Positions 16,309 to 24,546 of a stretch of 64,000 nt of DNA are shown here, one piece after another. The stretch lies in NCBI GenBank assembly GCA_041398245.1, contig JAWKVC010000009.1:1-64000 (forward strand), read 5' to 3'. Within the stretch, counting starts at the first letter, position 1. The number at the start of each line of letters is the position of its first letter. The notes below the pieces were generated by a model. It was given only the letters and a program-made list of their open reading frames with translations, did not search any database and was not told where the DNA came from. This DNA comes from UBA7672 sp041398245 (GTDB lineage Bacteria > Pseudomonadota > Alphaproteobacteria > Caulobacterales > Hyphomonadaceae). Position numbers and translations under genes: made by a program.

Positions 16309-16824
16309 GAAAGCCCCTCCAGGATTGCGGGGCACGTTAGCGATGGCTGGTGGAGGCGCAAGCATTGCGCAGGCTTTCAGTCGCACGGGCCTTTGCCCTG
16401 CGGGATGCTGTGGTCTCCCTCCTGTCAGACATGGAGGGCCGGGGACGCGGGATGGCCCGCGCGTTGATGGGCCGTGCGGGAGATGGTGGGATGCGCTTGC
16501 ATCCCGCGTCCCCGTGATCGTTCTTCGCCAGCCTCGAACAGGAGATTTTTCACCTCCCTGACGTTGTAGCGCCGGCTGCGTGCGGGCTTTGGCTGTCCAG
16601 CCGAAGTCCCGGGCTCACGCTCGACCACATCGCGCCCGCGCCGCTGGACAGTGATCGGCTGCCCTCCATGCGGATGCGATGGAGGGAGTATGCGCGCAGG
16701 TGACGGGGGTGGGGGCAAGAATGCCGGAGTTGTACAGCGCGTAGCCACGCAAGCGCTTGAGATGGTGAGAGAAGATTTTTCTGAGCGAGTCCGCTATCCG
16801 GCCGAATTGGCGGCGGGCGGAAAC
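16309..16824. repeat. palindrome-rich non-coding stretch (possible dispersed repeat)
   Basis: No convincing gene is present. The sequence contains nested inverted repeats: 14-bp arms GGGGACGCGGGATG at 16441-16454 with the complement at 16500-16513; inside them a 7-bp hairpin GGGATGC-gctt-GCATCCC; 10-bp arms CATGGAGGGC (16430-16439) with complement at 16661-16670; an 8-bp hairpin CCCTCCAT/ATGGAGGG just after; and CTGTCCAG/CTGGACAG at 16592/16644. A 107-codon open frame on the minus strand (16425-16748) is low-complexity and looks like a by-product. The arrangement resembles REP/BIME-like or MITE-like dispersed elements; no second copy is seen in this window. Confidence 0.4.
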
Positions 16825-16854
16825 GAAAAACCCCTCGCCGCGGAGCGAGGGGTT
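16825..16854 (-). terminator. intrinsic terminator of rpmB
   Basis: Minus-strand stem ACCCCTCGC / GCGAGGGGT with a 6-base loop followed by TTTTT, 28 bases beyond the rpmB stop codon. A classic intrinsic terminator. Confidence 0.9.
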
Positions 16855-16882
16855 CTGAATTCCGTCAGACTGAAAGGTCGCC

Positions 16883-17176
16883 TCAGGCGGCCGCGGCGGC
16901 GGCTTTCTTGGCGATCTCTTTCTTGATCTTCAGCATCTTCGGCGAGAGCTGTTCATCCTTCGCCTTGGCGAGGTAGGCGTCGAGGCCGCCACGCTTGTCG
17001 ACCGAACGCAGGGCCGCAGCCGTGATGCGCGCCGAGTAGGACTGGCCGAGCGCGTCCGAGTGAACGGTGACGTTCACCAGGTTCGGCAGGTAGCGGCGCT
17101 TCGTCTTGATATTGGAGTGGCTGACCGTGTGGCCGACCATCGGCTTCTTGCCGGTGAGTTCACAAACGCGGGACAT
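16883..17176 (-). CDS. rpmB: 50S ribosomal protein L28
   Basis: A 97-residue ribosomal protein of the large subunit. It begins MSRVCELTGKKPMVGHTVSHS, the conserved L28 start, and contains the NIKTKRRYLPNL core. The C-terminal KKAAAAAA tail is an extension seen in alphaproteobacteria. The start is fixed by AGGAAGGG upstream. It is followed by a clear intrinsic terminator and is divergent from the DUF3108 gene. Confidence 0.97.
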   Translation of the reverse strand: MSRVCELTGKKPMVGHTVSHSNIKTKRRYLPNLVNVTVHSDALGQSYSARITAAALRSVDKRGGLDAYLAKAKDEQLSPKMLKIKKEIAKKAAAAAA

Positions 17177-17407
17177 GGCCCACCCTTCCTGAAGGTCTGC
17201 GCGGCCCAAAAAGCCCCCGAAAACGGGGATTCCGGACCCGGCGCTGAAAGCGAAGCGGGGTCATTAGTCAGGCGGACCCGGACTGTCAAGTTGGATGGGG
17301 CGGGCGGGGACCGGCCGGACGGCCGCCAGCCCCGTCGAGAAATCGCCAGATTCTGCAGCTTTAGGGAAAGAAAGCGGCTGGCAGGACGCCCTCCGCGGAG
17401 CGACTCC

Positions 17408-18253
17408 ATGCCGTTTTTCCCTGCCATGGTTTCAGCCGGGGCGATGTTCTTCCTGCCCATGGTTGGCCAGAACGCCCTGTTCGGCATCGCCGGCGGCGGG
17501 CAGGCCATGCGGCTGGAAGCCGAATACGAGGCGATCACCCCCGTGCCGTGGATGGGGCGGCACAAGACCGCCTCGGGCTCGCTGATCATCGACTTCACGC
17601 CCAACAGCTATCGCGTTGCGTTCAGCAGCCGCGCCGAGGGCTTCGTCGACTGGTTCGTCGACGCCTCGACCAGCATGGTGACCAATGGCGCGCTGACCAG
17701 CTTCGGCCTGTTCCCGATGCATTACGACAGCACGGTGAAGGACGGATCGAAGCAGCGCCGCGTGATCGTCGATTTCACCGGGCGCGAGGTGCTGGTGTCG
17801 GTGAGCCCGAAATTCGGCAACTGGGGCTACCCGGCGCCGACGGTCGCGCAGAAGCTGGAGGCGGTCGATCCGCTGACGGCGATCGCCTCGATGACGATGC
17901 GCACGCGGGCGACGACGTCGAACCCATGCGGCGGGCCCTTGCGGGTATTCGACGGCAAGCAGCGCTATGACATCCGCCTGCGCTATGCGGCGCGGCTGAC
18001 GTGGAATTCGGACGTCTACAAGGGACCCGCGCTGAAGTGCGAGGCCGAGTATGTCGAGGTTGCGGGGTTCGATGCGGAGTCGGCGCAGAAGAAGGCCGAT
18101 GACCGGGACGATATCGAATGGGCCAACTTCATCCTGGCTGAACTGGATGGCGGCGCGCTGACGCCGCCGATCAAGGCCGAGGTGCGCTCGAAGCGGAGCG
18201 GCAAGTATACGTTCGAGGCGACGAAGCTGAAGTATGGACGCGCGGGCCGGTAG
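17408..18253 (+). CDS. DUF3108 domain protein (exported)
   Basis: A 281-residue protein with an N-terminal hydrophobic export signal and a DUF3108 fold, mostly beta-strands (GSLIIDFTPNSYRVAFSSRAEGFVDWF, TMRTRATTSNPCGGPLRVFDGKQRYDI). Two Cys residues (CGGPL and LKCEAEY) may form a disulphide in the periplasm. The function of the family is unknown. Its position beside rpmB and ahead of the helicase is conserved in Caulobacterales-like genomes. The ATG at 17408 is chosen because it opens the hydrophobic segment. Confidence 0.8.
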   Translation: MPFFPAMVSAGAMFFLPMVGQNALFGIAGGGQAMRLEAEYEAITPVPWMGRHKTASGSLIIDFTPNSYRVAFSSRAEGFVDWFVDASTSMVTNGALTSFGLFPMHYDSTVKDGSKQRRVIVDFTGREVLVSVSPKFGNWGYPAPTVAQKLEAVDPLTAIASMTMRTRATTSNPCGGPLRVFDGKQRYDIRLRYAARLTWNSDVYKGPALKCEAEYVEVAGFDAESAQKKADDRDDIEWANFILAELDGGALTPPIKAEVRSKRSGKYTFEATKLKYGRAGR

Positions 18254-18502
18254 GAGGCGCTTAGTCGACGTCGTGGTTCATCCACATCCTCGGCAGTTGA
18301 CCGGGCGGCCATCGCACCCCACCCTCTGAATCATGGACCGACCCACGGGTCCGACTGGCTGTGAGCCGAATGGGAAGACGGATATGCGTTGGCGCCCGAT
18401 CTATTCCCCCGCCGATTTCATGCAGGCGCAGCCGCGCGCCAGCCTGAACGCCTGATCCGCCTTACATTCCAGGAGCGCGCCCCTCTTTTTGGGGCAGTGA
18501 AT

Positions 18503-21163
18503 ATGGCCGCCAGCGACAACACCCGCATCAGGGCCATTCTTGGCCCGACGAACACCGGCAAGACGCACCTTGCTGTCGAGCGCATGCTTTCGCACGGCAC
18601 CGGCATGATCGGTCTGCCGCTGCGCCTGCTGGCGCGCGAGATCTATGACAGGATGGTGAAGGTCAAGGGCGAGAAGGCCTGTGCGCTGATCACCGGCGAG
18701 GAGCGCATCCGGCCGGAAGGCGCGCGCTATCTGGCCTGCACGGTCGAGGCGATGCCGGTTGGCGAAGGCGCCGACTTCGTCGCCATCGATGAGATCCAGC
18801 TGGCGCAGGATCCGGACCGCGGCCACGTCTTCACCGATCGTATCCTGCGTGCGCGGGGCAATCACGAGACGATGCTGCTGGGTGCCGACACAATGCGGCC
18901 GGCGCTGCAGCGGCTTGGCCTCGACATCGACGGGGAACGGCGCGAGCGCTTCTCGCAGCTGAGCTATGCCGGCCCGTGCAAGATCACCAAGCTGCCCAAG
19001 CGCTCGGCCGTGGTCGCGTTCTCGGCCGAGGAAGTCTATGCAATCGCGGAGCTGCTGAAGCGGCAGCGCGGTGGTTGCGCCGTGATCATGGGCGCGCTGA
19101 GCCCGCGCACGCGCAATGCGCAGGTGGAGCTCTACCAGTCCGGCGAGGTCGACTACATCGTCGCGACCGACGCCATCGGCATGGGCCTCAACCTCGATGT
19201 CGGACACATCGCGTTCGCCTCGCGCCGCAAGTTCGACGGACGGCAGCGACGCTTCCTGCGCGCGGACGAGCTGGCGCAAATCGCGGGCCGCGCCGGACGC
19301 TTTCGTGATGACGGCACATTCGGCGAGACGGCCGATTGCGAGACGATCGACGAGGAGACGGTGCAGCGCATCGTCAATCACCAGTTCGAGCCGGTCGACT
19401 TCCTCAACTGGCGCAATTCCGATCTCGACTATGCCAGCATCGATGCGCTTGTCGCCTCGCTGCGCCGGCCGTCGCCGGATGTGATCCTGCGGCGCGCGCC
19501 GGAAGCGCTGGACGAGCTGACGCTGGCGGCGATGGCGGAAGTTGGCGAGTTGCGCCGTGCGGTGCGCAGTCCACAGCATGTGCGGCGGCTGTGGGATCTC
19601 TGCACCCTGCCCGACTTCCGCAAGCACGGCCCGGAGGCGCACATGCGCCTGGTGCAGGCGTTCGCCGAAAAGCTGGTGGAGCCAAGCGCGCGCATCAAGG
19701 ATGAATGGCTCTACGAGCAGGTCGAGCCGCTGGACCGGGCCGAGGGCGATGTCGACATGCTGCAGCAGCGGCTGGCGGCGATCCGGACATGGACCTATGC
19801 GGCCAACCGCGCCGACTGGGTCGAGAACGCCGAGACATGGCGCGGCCGTACGCGCGAAATCGAGGACAGGCTGTCGGACGCGCTGCACCAGGCGCTGATG
19901 CAGCGCTTCGTCGACCGGCGGACATCAGCGCTGCTGAAGCATCTCAATTCGGAAGAGGATGCGCCGGCCGAGATCGGGCCGATGGGCGAGGTCGCGATTG
20001 GCGGGCACGTTGTCGGCCGGCTGGACGGGCTGGTGTTCCATGCTGAGGCAACGGGCGAGAACCTTGCGGGCCGGGCCCTGCGCGGGGCGGCGCTGAAGGC
20101 GCTGCGCCCGATCATTGAACGCAAGCTGCTCGCCATTTCGGAAGCGAAGGACGAAGACCTGAGCTTCGATGCGGACAAGGCTGCGGTTGTGTTCGATTGC
20201 GCGCCGGTGGCCAGATTGATCGCAGCCGCCGACTGGCACAGTCCTCGGCTGGAGCTGATCGGCGCGCGCGACGCCGCCGCGCATGAGCGCGATGCGGCGC
20301 TGGACCGGCTGTCGCGCTGGTTTGCCGATCATGCGAAGGCGCAGCTGCCTGCGCTGCACAATCTGCGCGAGACTCTGGAGGGATCGGAGCTGCGCGGCGC
20401 GGCGCGGGGAGCGGCCTATCAGCTGCTCGAGACCGGCGCGGCGTTCGACCGGCGCAATGCTGGCCCGGCTTTCCAGCTGTCGGCGGAAGACCGTGTCGCG
20501 CTGAGCGCGGTGGGCGTGAAGGCCGGCCGGGTGGCGGCATGGCTGCCGGGCCTGCTGAAGCCGGCGGCGGCGCGGCTCGCGCTGGCCATGCGCGCCGTCC
20601 ATGCGGGACGGCCGGCGCCCGAAGCGCCAACGCAATCCTCTTTCCCGCTGAAGGATCACGCGTGGAGCGACGCCATGCTTCACACGGCAGGCTATCTGCG
20701 GCTGGGGCCGCGCGCGGTGCGCGCCGACCTTGCCGAGCGGCTGGCCGTGGCGCTGTCGCAGATCCGGCGCGGATCGGAGACGTCGGCCTTTGCCGTGCCG
20801 CCGGAACTCTCGGCCCAGGTGGGCTGTCCGCAGGGAGACTTCCCCGCGATCCTCCGCGCGCTGGGCCTCAAGCCGGCCGAGAAGGACAAGGAGACGGGCG
20901 CCGTGAAGCTGTGGCGGTTCCCGGCGAGGCGTCCGCCCGAGCAACAGCGCGAGCGGCATCCGCGCAAGGAAGGCAAGGCCAAGGACAGGCCGCAGAAGCC
21001 CGCGCGGCCGCAGCCGCCGCCCAGCGGGCCCTTCGCCGTGCTGGCCGATCTGATCGTGATGCGCGAGCCCCAGCGGGCCGAACCGAAGAAATCACGCCGG
21101 CGGCGGCGCCCCAAACGTCCCGCCTCCGCCGCCACGCCCCAGGCGCCCAAGGCGGCCTCATGA
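18503..21163 (+). CDS. Suv3-like ATP-dependent RNA helicase
   Basis: An 886-residue superfamily 2 helicase like mitochondrial Suv3 and the alphaproteobacterial MgpS proteins. Walker A is GPTNTGKT (residues 14-21) and the DEAD-equivalent is DEIQ (96-99). Helicase C motifs appear as ATDAIGMGLNLDV and QIAGRAGR. A Suv3 C-terminal region follows and the last 80 residues are Lys/Arg/Pro-rich, probably an RNA-binding tail. Related proteins unwind RNA and affect translation in alphaproteobacteria. The ATG at 18503 puts the P-loop close to the N-terminus as in homologues; upstream frames are not conserved-looking. It overlaps the S4 gene by 4 bases. Confidence 0.9.
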   Translation: MAASDNTRIRAILGPTNTGKTHLAVERMLSHGTGMIGLPLRLLAREIYDRMVKVKGEKACALITGEERIRPEGARYLACTVEAMPVGEGADFVAIDEIQLAQDPDRGHVFTDRILRARGNHETMLLGADTMRPALQRLGLDIDGERRERFSQLSYAGPCKITKLPKRSAVVAFSAEEVYAIAELLKRQRGGCAVIMGALSPRTRNAQVELYQSGEVDYIVATDAIGMGLNLDVGHIAFASRRKFDGRQRRFLRADELAQIAGRAGRFRDDGTFGETADCETIDEETVQRIVNHQFEPVDFLNWRNSDLDYASIDALVASLRRPSPDVILRRAPEALDELTLAAMAEVGELRRAVRSPQHVRRLWDLCTLPDFRKHGPEAHMRLVQAFAEKLVEPSARIKDEWLYEQVEPLDRAEGDVDMLQQRLAAIRTWTYAANRADWVENAETWRGRTREIEDRLSDALHQALMQRFVDRRTSALLKHLNSEEDAPAEIGPMGEVAIGGHVVGRLDGLVFHAEATGENLAGRALRGAALKALRPIIERKLLAISEAKDEDLSFDADKAAVVFDCAPVARLIAAADWHSPRLELIGARDAAAHERDAALDRLSRWFADHAKAQLPALHNLRETLEGSELRGAARGAAYQLLETGAAFDRRNAGPAFQLSAEDRVALSAVGVKAGRVAAWLPGLLKPAAARLALAMRAVHAGRPAPEAPTQSSFPLKDHAWSDAMLHTAGYLRLGPRAVRADLAERLAVALSQIRRGSETSAFAVPPELSAQVGCPQGDFPAILRALGLKPAEKDKETGAVKLWRFPARRPPEQQRERHPRKEGKAKDRPQKPARPQPPPSGPFAVLADLIVMREPQRAEPKKSRRRRRPKRPASAATPQAPKAAS

Positions 21164-21441
21164 GCGACGAGCGGATGCGCATCGACGTCTTCCTGTGGCG
21201 GGCGCGGTTCTTCAAGGCGCGCACGGGGGCGACCGAGGCGATCGAGACATCCGGCGCCCGCATCGAGCGGAGCGGACAGGTGCGGCGGATCGACAAGCCG
21301 GCGACGCCCGTGGAGGTCGGCGACATCCTGTCCTTCATCGCGCCCTCGGGCGCCAGGCTGGTGCGGATCGTCTCGCTTCCGGGCCGGAGGGGCCCGCCCG
21401 CCGAAGCGGCGGCGTGCTACGAAGCGGTTACCACCGTCTGA
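21160..21441 (+). CDS. S4-domain RNA-binding protein
   Basis: A 93-residue protein made almost entirely of an S4 RNA-binding fold, like the Hsp15-type heat-shock protein. The core is MRIDVFLWRARFFKARTGATEAIETSGARIERSGQ, with the conserved basic helix and the turn before the second strand. Hsp15 binds stalled 50S subunits with peptidyl-tRNA, which would suit the neighbouring helicase and rpoH. The start overlaps the helicase stop by 4 bases (ATGA), indicating coupled translation. Confidence 0.85.
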   Translation: MSDERMRIDVFLWRARFFKARTGATEAIETSGARIERSGQVRRIDKPATPVEVGDILSFIAPSGARLVRIVSLPGRRGPPAEAAACYEAVTTV

Positions 21442-21528
21442 TAGTTGAGCTGGCCTGAACAGCGCCCTGAATTGACAAGGCCGCCTGCTGGCCTCATGTC
21501 GCGGCGCGAAAAGTGAGTTCGCCCGACC

Positions 21529-21870
21529 ATGACCTACATCGTCACCGACGCCTGCATCCGGTGCAAATACATGGACTGCGTGGAAGTCTGTCCGGTGGAC
21601 TGCTTCTACGAGGGTGAGAACTTCCTGGTGATCCACCCGGAAGAATGCATCGATTGCGGCGTTTGCCAGCCGGAATGCCCGGTCGAGGCCATCGTGCCGG
21701 ACACCGAGGACGATGCGGACGGCAAGTGGCTGAAACTCAACTCTGAATATTCCAAGGTCTGGCCCAACATCACGGTGAAGGGCACGCCGCCGGCTGATGC
21801 TGACGATTACGCTAAGGTAAAGAACAAGCTCGACTCGCTGTTTTCGACCAAACCCGGCTCCGGGAACTAA
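21529..21870 (+). CDS. fdxA: seven-iron ferredoxin
   Basis: A 113-residue ferredoxin with one [3Fe-4S] and one [4Fe-4S] cluster. Cysteines at 9, 12, 17, 21, 25, 40, 43, 46 and 50 include the two family cluster motifs (CIRCKYMDCVEVCPVDC and CIDCGVCQPECP). The C-terminal part is the usual FdxA extension (WLKLNSEYSKVWPNIT). Electron carrier; the partner is not evident. The order S4 protein, fdxA, carD is conserved in alphaproteobacteria. Confidence 0.96.
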   Translation: MTYIVTDACIRCKYMDCVEVCPVDCFYEGENFLVIHPEECIDCGVCQPECPVEAIVPDTEDDADGKWLKLNSEYSKVWPNITVKGTPPADADDYAKVKNKLDSLFSTKPGSGN

Positions 21871-21955
21871 CTGCCGCAGCTGAAAAGCTGAGGCGAAATG
21901 CCGCTAGACCTAATGGAATCAGGGGTCTCATGGCGGGTGAGGCTGCAGCAGCGGC

Positions 21956-21983
21956 TTGAAATTCCTTACAATTGTGCTAAGTG
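21956..21983 (+). promoter_or_regulatory. possible promoter upstream of carD
   Basis: TTGAAA (21956-21961), a 16-base spacer and TAAGTG (21978-21983) lie about 120 bases before the carD ATG in a locally AT-richer stretch. The -35 is good and the -10 is weak. This is a pattern match only. Confidence 0.35.
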
Positions 21984-22104
21984 ACAAGGCTCGCCGACGG
22001 GCGAATAGCACAACGCAAGAGGTCAGGCGCTTTCGGCTGCACACCTGTAGGTGAGCGGAACAGGGCGTGTGTCACTTATTGCGAGTAATTGAGGTGATCA
22101 CAGC

Positions 22105-22629
22105 ATGACGAAGAAGCAGCCGGCAAAGATCGTCGAGGGGCTCTTCAATGTAGGCCAGCACGTGGTTTACCCCGCGCATGGTGTCGGCCGTGTGACAGGC
22201 TGCGAGACTCAGCAGGTCGCCGGTATGAAACTGGAGGTCTATGTTGTCGCGTTCGAACAGGACAAGCTGATCCTGCGCGTTCCGGTCGCCAAGGCCGCCT
22301 CGTCGGGCATGCGCCCGCTTGCTTCGACCCGCGTCGTGGGCGACGCGCTGAAGACGCTGGGCGGTCGCGCCCGCATCAAGCGCACCATGTGGTCGCGCCG
22401 CGCGCAGGAATACGAAGCGAAGATCAATTCCGGCAACCTGATCCAGATCGCGGAAGTCGTCCGCGACCTGCACCGCGCCGGCGACCAGCCGGACCAGTCC
22501 TATTCCGAGCGTCAGCTCTATGAATCGGCGCTGGACCGCATGGCCCGCGAACTGGCGGCGGTTGAGAACATCAAGCACGCCGACGCGGTCGACAAGCTGG
22601 CCAAGTCGCTGGCCAAGCGCGCCGCCTGA
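22105..22629 (+). CDS. carD: CarD family transcriptional regulator
   Basis: A 174-residue CarD/CdnL protein. The N-terminal RNA-polymerase interaction domain (Tudor-like, residues 8-70: FNVGQHVVYPAHGVGRVTGCE) binds the beta subunit, and the C-terminal helical domain (RRAQEYEAKINSGNLIQIAEVVRDL) contacts the -10 upstream edge to stabilise open complexes. In Caulobacter the homologue supports housekeeping and growth-related transcription. A strong terminator follows 26 bases after the stop, separating it from rpoH. Confidence 0.95.
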   Translation: MTKKQPAKIVEGLFNVGQHVVYPAHGVGRVTGCETQQVAGMKLEVYVVAFEQDKLILRVPVAKAASSGMRPLASTRVVGDALKTLGGRARIKRTMWSRRAQEYEAKINSGNLIQIAEVVRDLHRAGDQPDQSYSERQLYESALDRMARELAAVENIKHADAVDKLAKSLAKRAA

Positions 22630-22655
22630 CCGGCGGACAAAGCCGCAGACTGAAC

Positions 22656-22690
22656 AACGGGGCGTTCCATGACGGAACGCCCCGTTTGAT
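22656..22690 (+). terminator. intrinsic terminator after carD
   Basis: A 13-bp stem AACGGGGCGTTCC with its exact complement and a 5-base loop, followed by TGATTCC. Very stable; the T-run is short, so it could also work as a processing or pausing hairpin. Confidence 0.75.
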
Positions 22691-22906
22691 TCCGGGTTTG
22701 ATTTCCGGGTCTGATTTCGCGGACTGCGCGCCCGCCCTTTCCGCGGGGCGTCCGCCGCCTATTTGCTGATCCAGCCTTCGATCTCTGCGCAACGGTCGGG
22801 AACCAATCCCGCCGTGGCGGGTTTGTTCGTGCGGGCGCTGGCCCAGTCCGGCGCCGCCGGGACGCCTTTGCGCGCCCCAGACGGACACCAGCCGCCGGAG
22901 CCCGCC

Positions 22907-23794
<888 letters not shown>

Positions 23795-23882
23795 GGCATT
23801 ACCTGAATCCGATTTCATCCGTGCACAGCACGTTTGCAATTGCATGCTCGCGCGCGCCGTGAGATATGCAGCCGCATGAAAC

Positions 23883-23994
23883 GCTTCTACGGATACCAAC
23901 GACTAACGCCCGCCCACCGCTATTATTGAGCGTGTGAGAGCGGCTGCTCTCCGCGCACGCGCGGTGGGCCGAAAGCGATAGCGCAGGTAGAAGC
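23883..23994. ncRNA. candidate structured RNA or large hairpin upstream of tRNA array
   Basis: Three nested inverted repeats: GCTTCTAC (23883-23890) with GTAGAAGC (23987-23994); GCCCACCGC (23912-23920) with GCGGTGGGC (23961-23969); and inside these GCGTG/CACGC plus GAGAGC/GCTCTC around a small loop. The fold would be a long irregular hairpin of about 112 nt. It is not a terminator because no T-run follows on either side. It lies between rpoH and the tRNA-like array; it could be a leader of the array transcript or a separate RNA. The strand is not determined. Confidence 0.4.
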
Positions 23995-24073
23995 AACAGC
24001 TTCCCTTCAATCAAGTGACTGATCGGCGGAGAGCGAACGCCATGACGGCGTCGCGTACGTCTGCCTGCGCCAT

Positions 24074-24089
24074 CTCGCGTGAACGCGAG
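24074..24089 (+). promoter_or_regulatory. hairpin just before the tRNA array
   Basis: CTCGCG and CGCGAG form a perfect 6-bp stem with loop TGAA, 11 bases ahead of the first tRNA-like element. It may be a processing or folding element of the array precursor; no function can be shown. Confidence 0.3.
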
Positions 24090-24100
24090 TCATGAACGCC

Positions 24101-24188
24101 GGGCGCTGTCCTCCTCAGCGGTCTGTAAAACCGCGGCCTGAACACGAGGAGAAGCTGGCGAGAGGGGCAGTACCTCCAGCGCCCACCA
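24101..24188 (+). tRNA. tRNA-Tyr-like element (GTA), aberrant fold
   Basis: An 88-base element with a 7-bp acceptor stem (GGGCGCT/AGCGCCC), discriminator A and encoded CCA. It contains a perfect tyrosine-type anticodon arm GCGGT-CTGTAAA-ACCGC, anticodon GTA. But the anticodon arm begins only 18 bases from the 5' end, so there is no normal D-arm, and the place of the T-arm holds a weak stem with loop GGCAGTA in place of a canonical TTCGAAT-type loop. CTCCTC and GAGGAG could pair around the anticodon arm. It is either a degenerate tRNA or a tRNA mimic. Being in a close-set array with four CCA-ended tRNAs supports it being expressed. Confidence 0.45.
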
Positions 24189-24193
24189 ACGAT

Positions 24194-24270
24194 GTGGAGA
24201 TGATGCAACTGGTCGACATGCCGCTTCGAGATGGCGGTTCATGCGGGTTCGAATCCCGCTCTCCACACCA
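24194..24270 (+). tRNA. class I tRNA with leucine anticodon GAG
   Basis: 77 bases. Acceptor GTGGAGA/TCTCCAC is perfect, followed by A and encoded CCA. The T-arm is canonical (GCGGG-TTCGAAT-CCCGC). The anticodon arm CCGCT-TCGAGAT-GGCGG gives anticodon GAG (Leu, CUU/CUC), with C in place of the near-universal U33. The D-arm (TGATGCAACTGGTCGACAT) looks like that of tRNA-Leu, but the variable region is only five bases (TTCAT) instead of the long arm of a normal tRNA-Leu. The amino acid actually attached is therefore uncertain. Confidence 0.65.
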
Positions 24271-24272
24271 AT

Positions 24273-24349
24273 GCTCCGGTAGCCCAATCGGTAGAGGCGC
24301 TGCACTCAGATTGCAGAGGCTGAAGGTTCGAACCCTTCCCGGAGCACCA
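24273..24349 (+). tRNA. class I tRNA with leucine anticodon CAG
   Basis: 77 bases. Acceptor GCTCCGG/CCGGAGC, discriminator A, encoded CCA. T-arm GAAGG-TTCGAAC-CCTTC is canonical. Anticodon arm CTGCA-CTCAGAT-TGCAG is perfect and reads CAG (Leu, CUG). The D-arm is GCC/GGC with a slightly long loop. The variable region is five bases, so the long arm that bacterial leucyl-tRNA normally has is absent. It starts only two bases after the previous tRNA. Confidence 0.7.
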
Positions 24350-24364
24350 TCTTGTTGGCCTCGG

Positions 24365-24440
24365 GCGTCGATAGTCCAACGGCAGAGACAGCGCACTTAA
24401 ACCGCGCCCAGTGCGAGTTCGACTCTCGCCCGACGCACCA
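24365..24440 (+). tRNA. class I tRNA with leucine anticodon TAA
   Basis: 76 bases. Acceptor GCGTCGA/CCGACGC has one A-C mismatch (position 7-66). The T-arm is GCGAG-TTCGACT-CTCGC, discriminator A, CCA encoded. The anticodon arm GCGCA-CTTAAAC-CGCGC has an A-C mismatch next to the loop and reads TAA (Leu, UUA/UUG). The variable region is five bases (CCAGT). Two mismatches in stems suggest relaxed selection or an unusual role. Confidence 0.62.
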
Positions 24441-24458
24441 AGACGAAGTCAACGGAGA

Positions 24459-24534
24459 TGACGCATAGCTCAATTGGTAGAGCATCGGGTTTTGATCTCG
24501 AAGGTTCCACGTTCGAATCGTGGTGCGTCAACCA
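24459..24534 (+). tRNA. tRNA-Gln (TTG)
   Basis: 76 bases in standard cloverleaf numbering. Acceptor TGACGCA/TGCGTCA with a U1-A72 pair as is typical of tRNA-Gln, D-arm GCTC/GAGC, anticodon arm TCGGG-TTTTGAT-CTCGA (one G-U pair) reading TTG, T-arm CCACG-TTCGAAT-CGTGG, discriminator A and encoded CCA. It is the most regular member of the array and decodes CAA. Confidence 0.8.
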
Positions 24535-24546
24535 GACTTCCGGAAA

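Noticed and set aside
16425..16748. 107-codon frame inside the palindrome-rich region
   Set aside because: Low complexity, no ribosome site, and it covers the inverted repeats; more likely a repeat element than a gene.
18401..19888. 495-codon open frame on the minus strand
   Set aside because: Antisense to the Suv3-like helicase; no recognisable motif.
23912..23969. Hairpin considered as the rpoH terminator
   Set aside because: No T-run on either side and located about 120 bases after the stop inside a larger nested structure.
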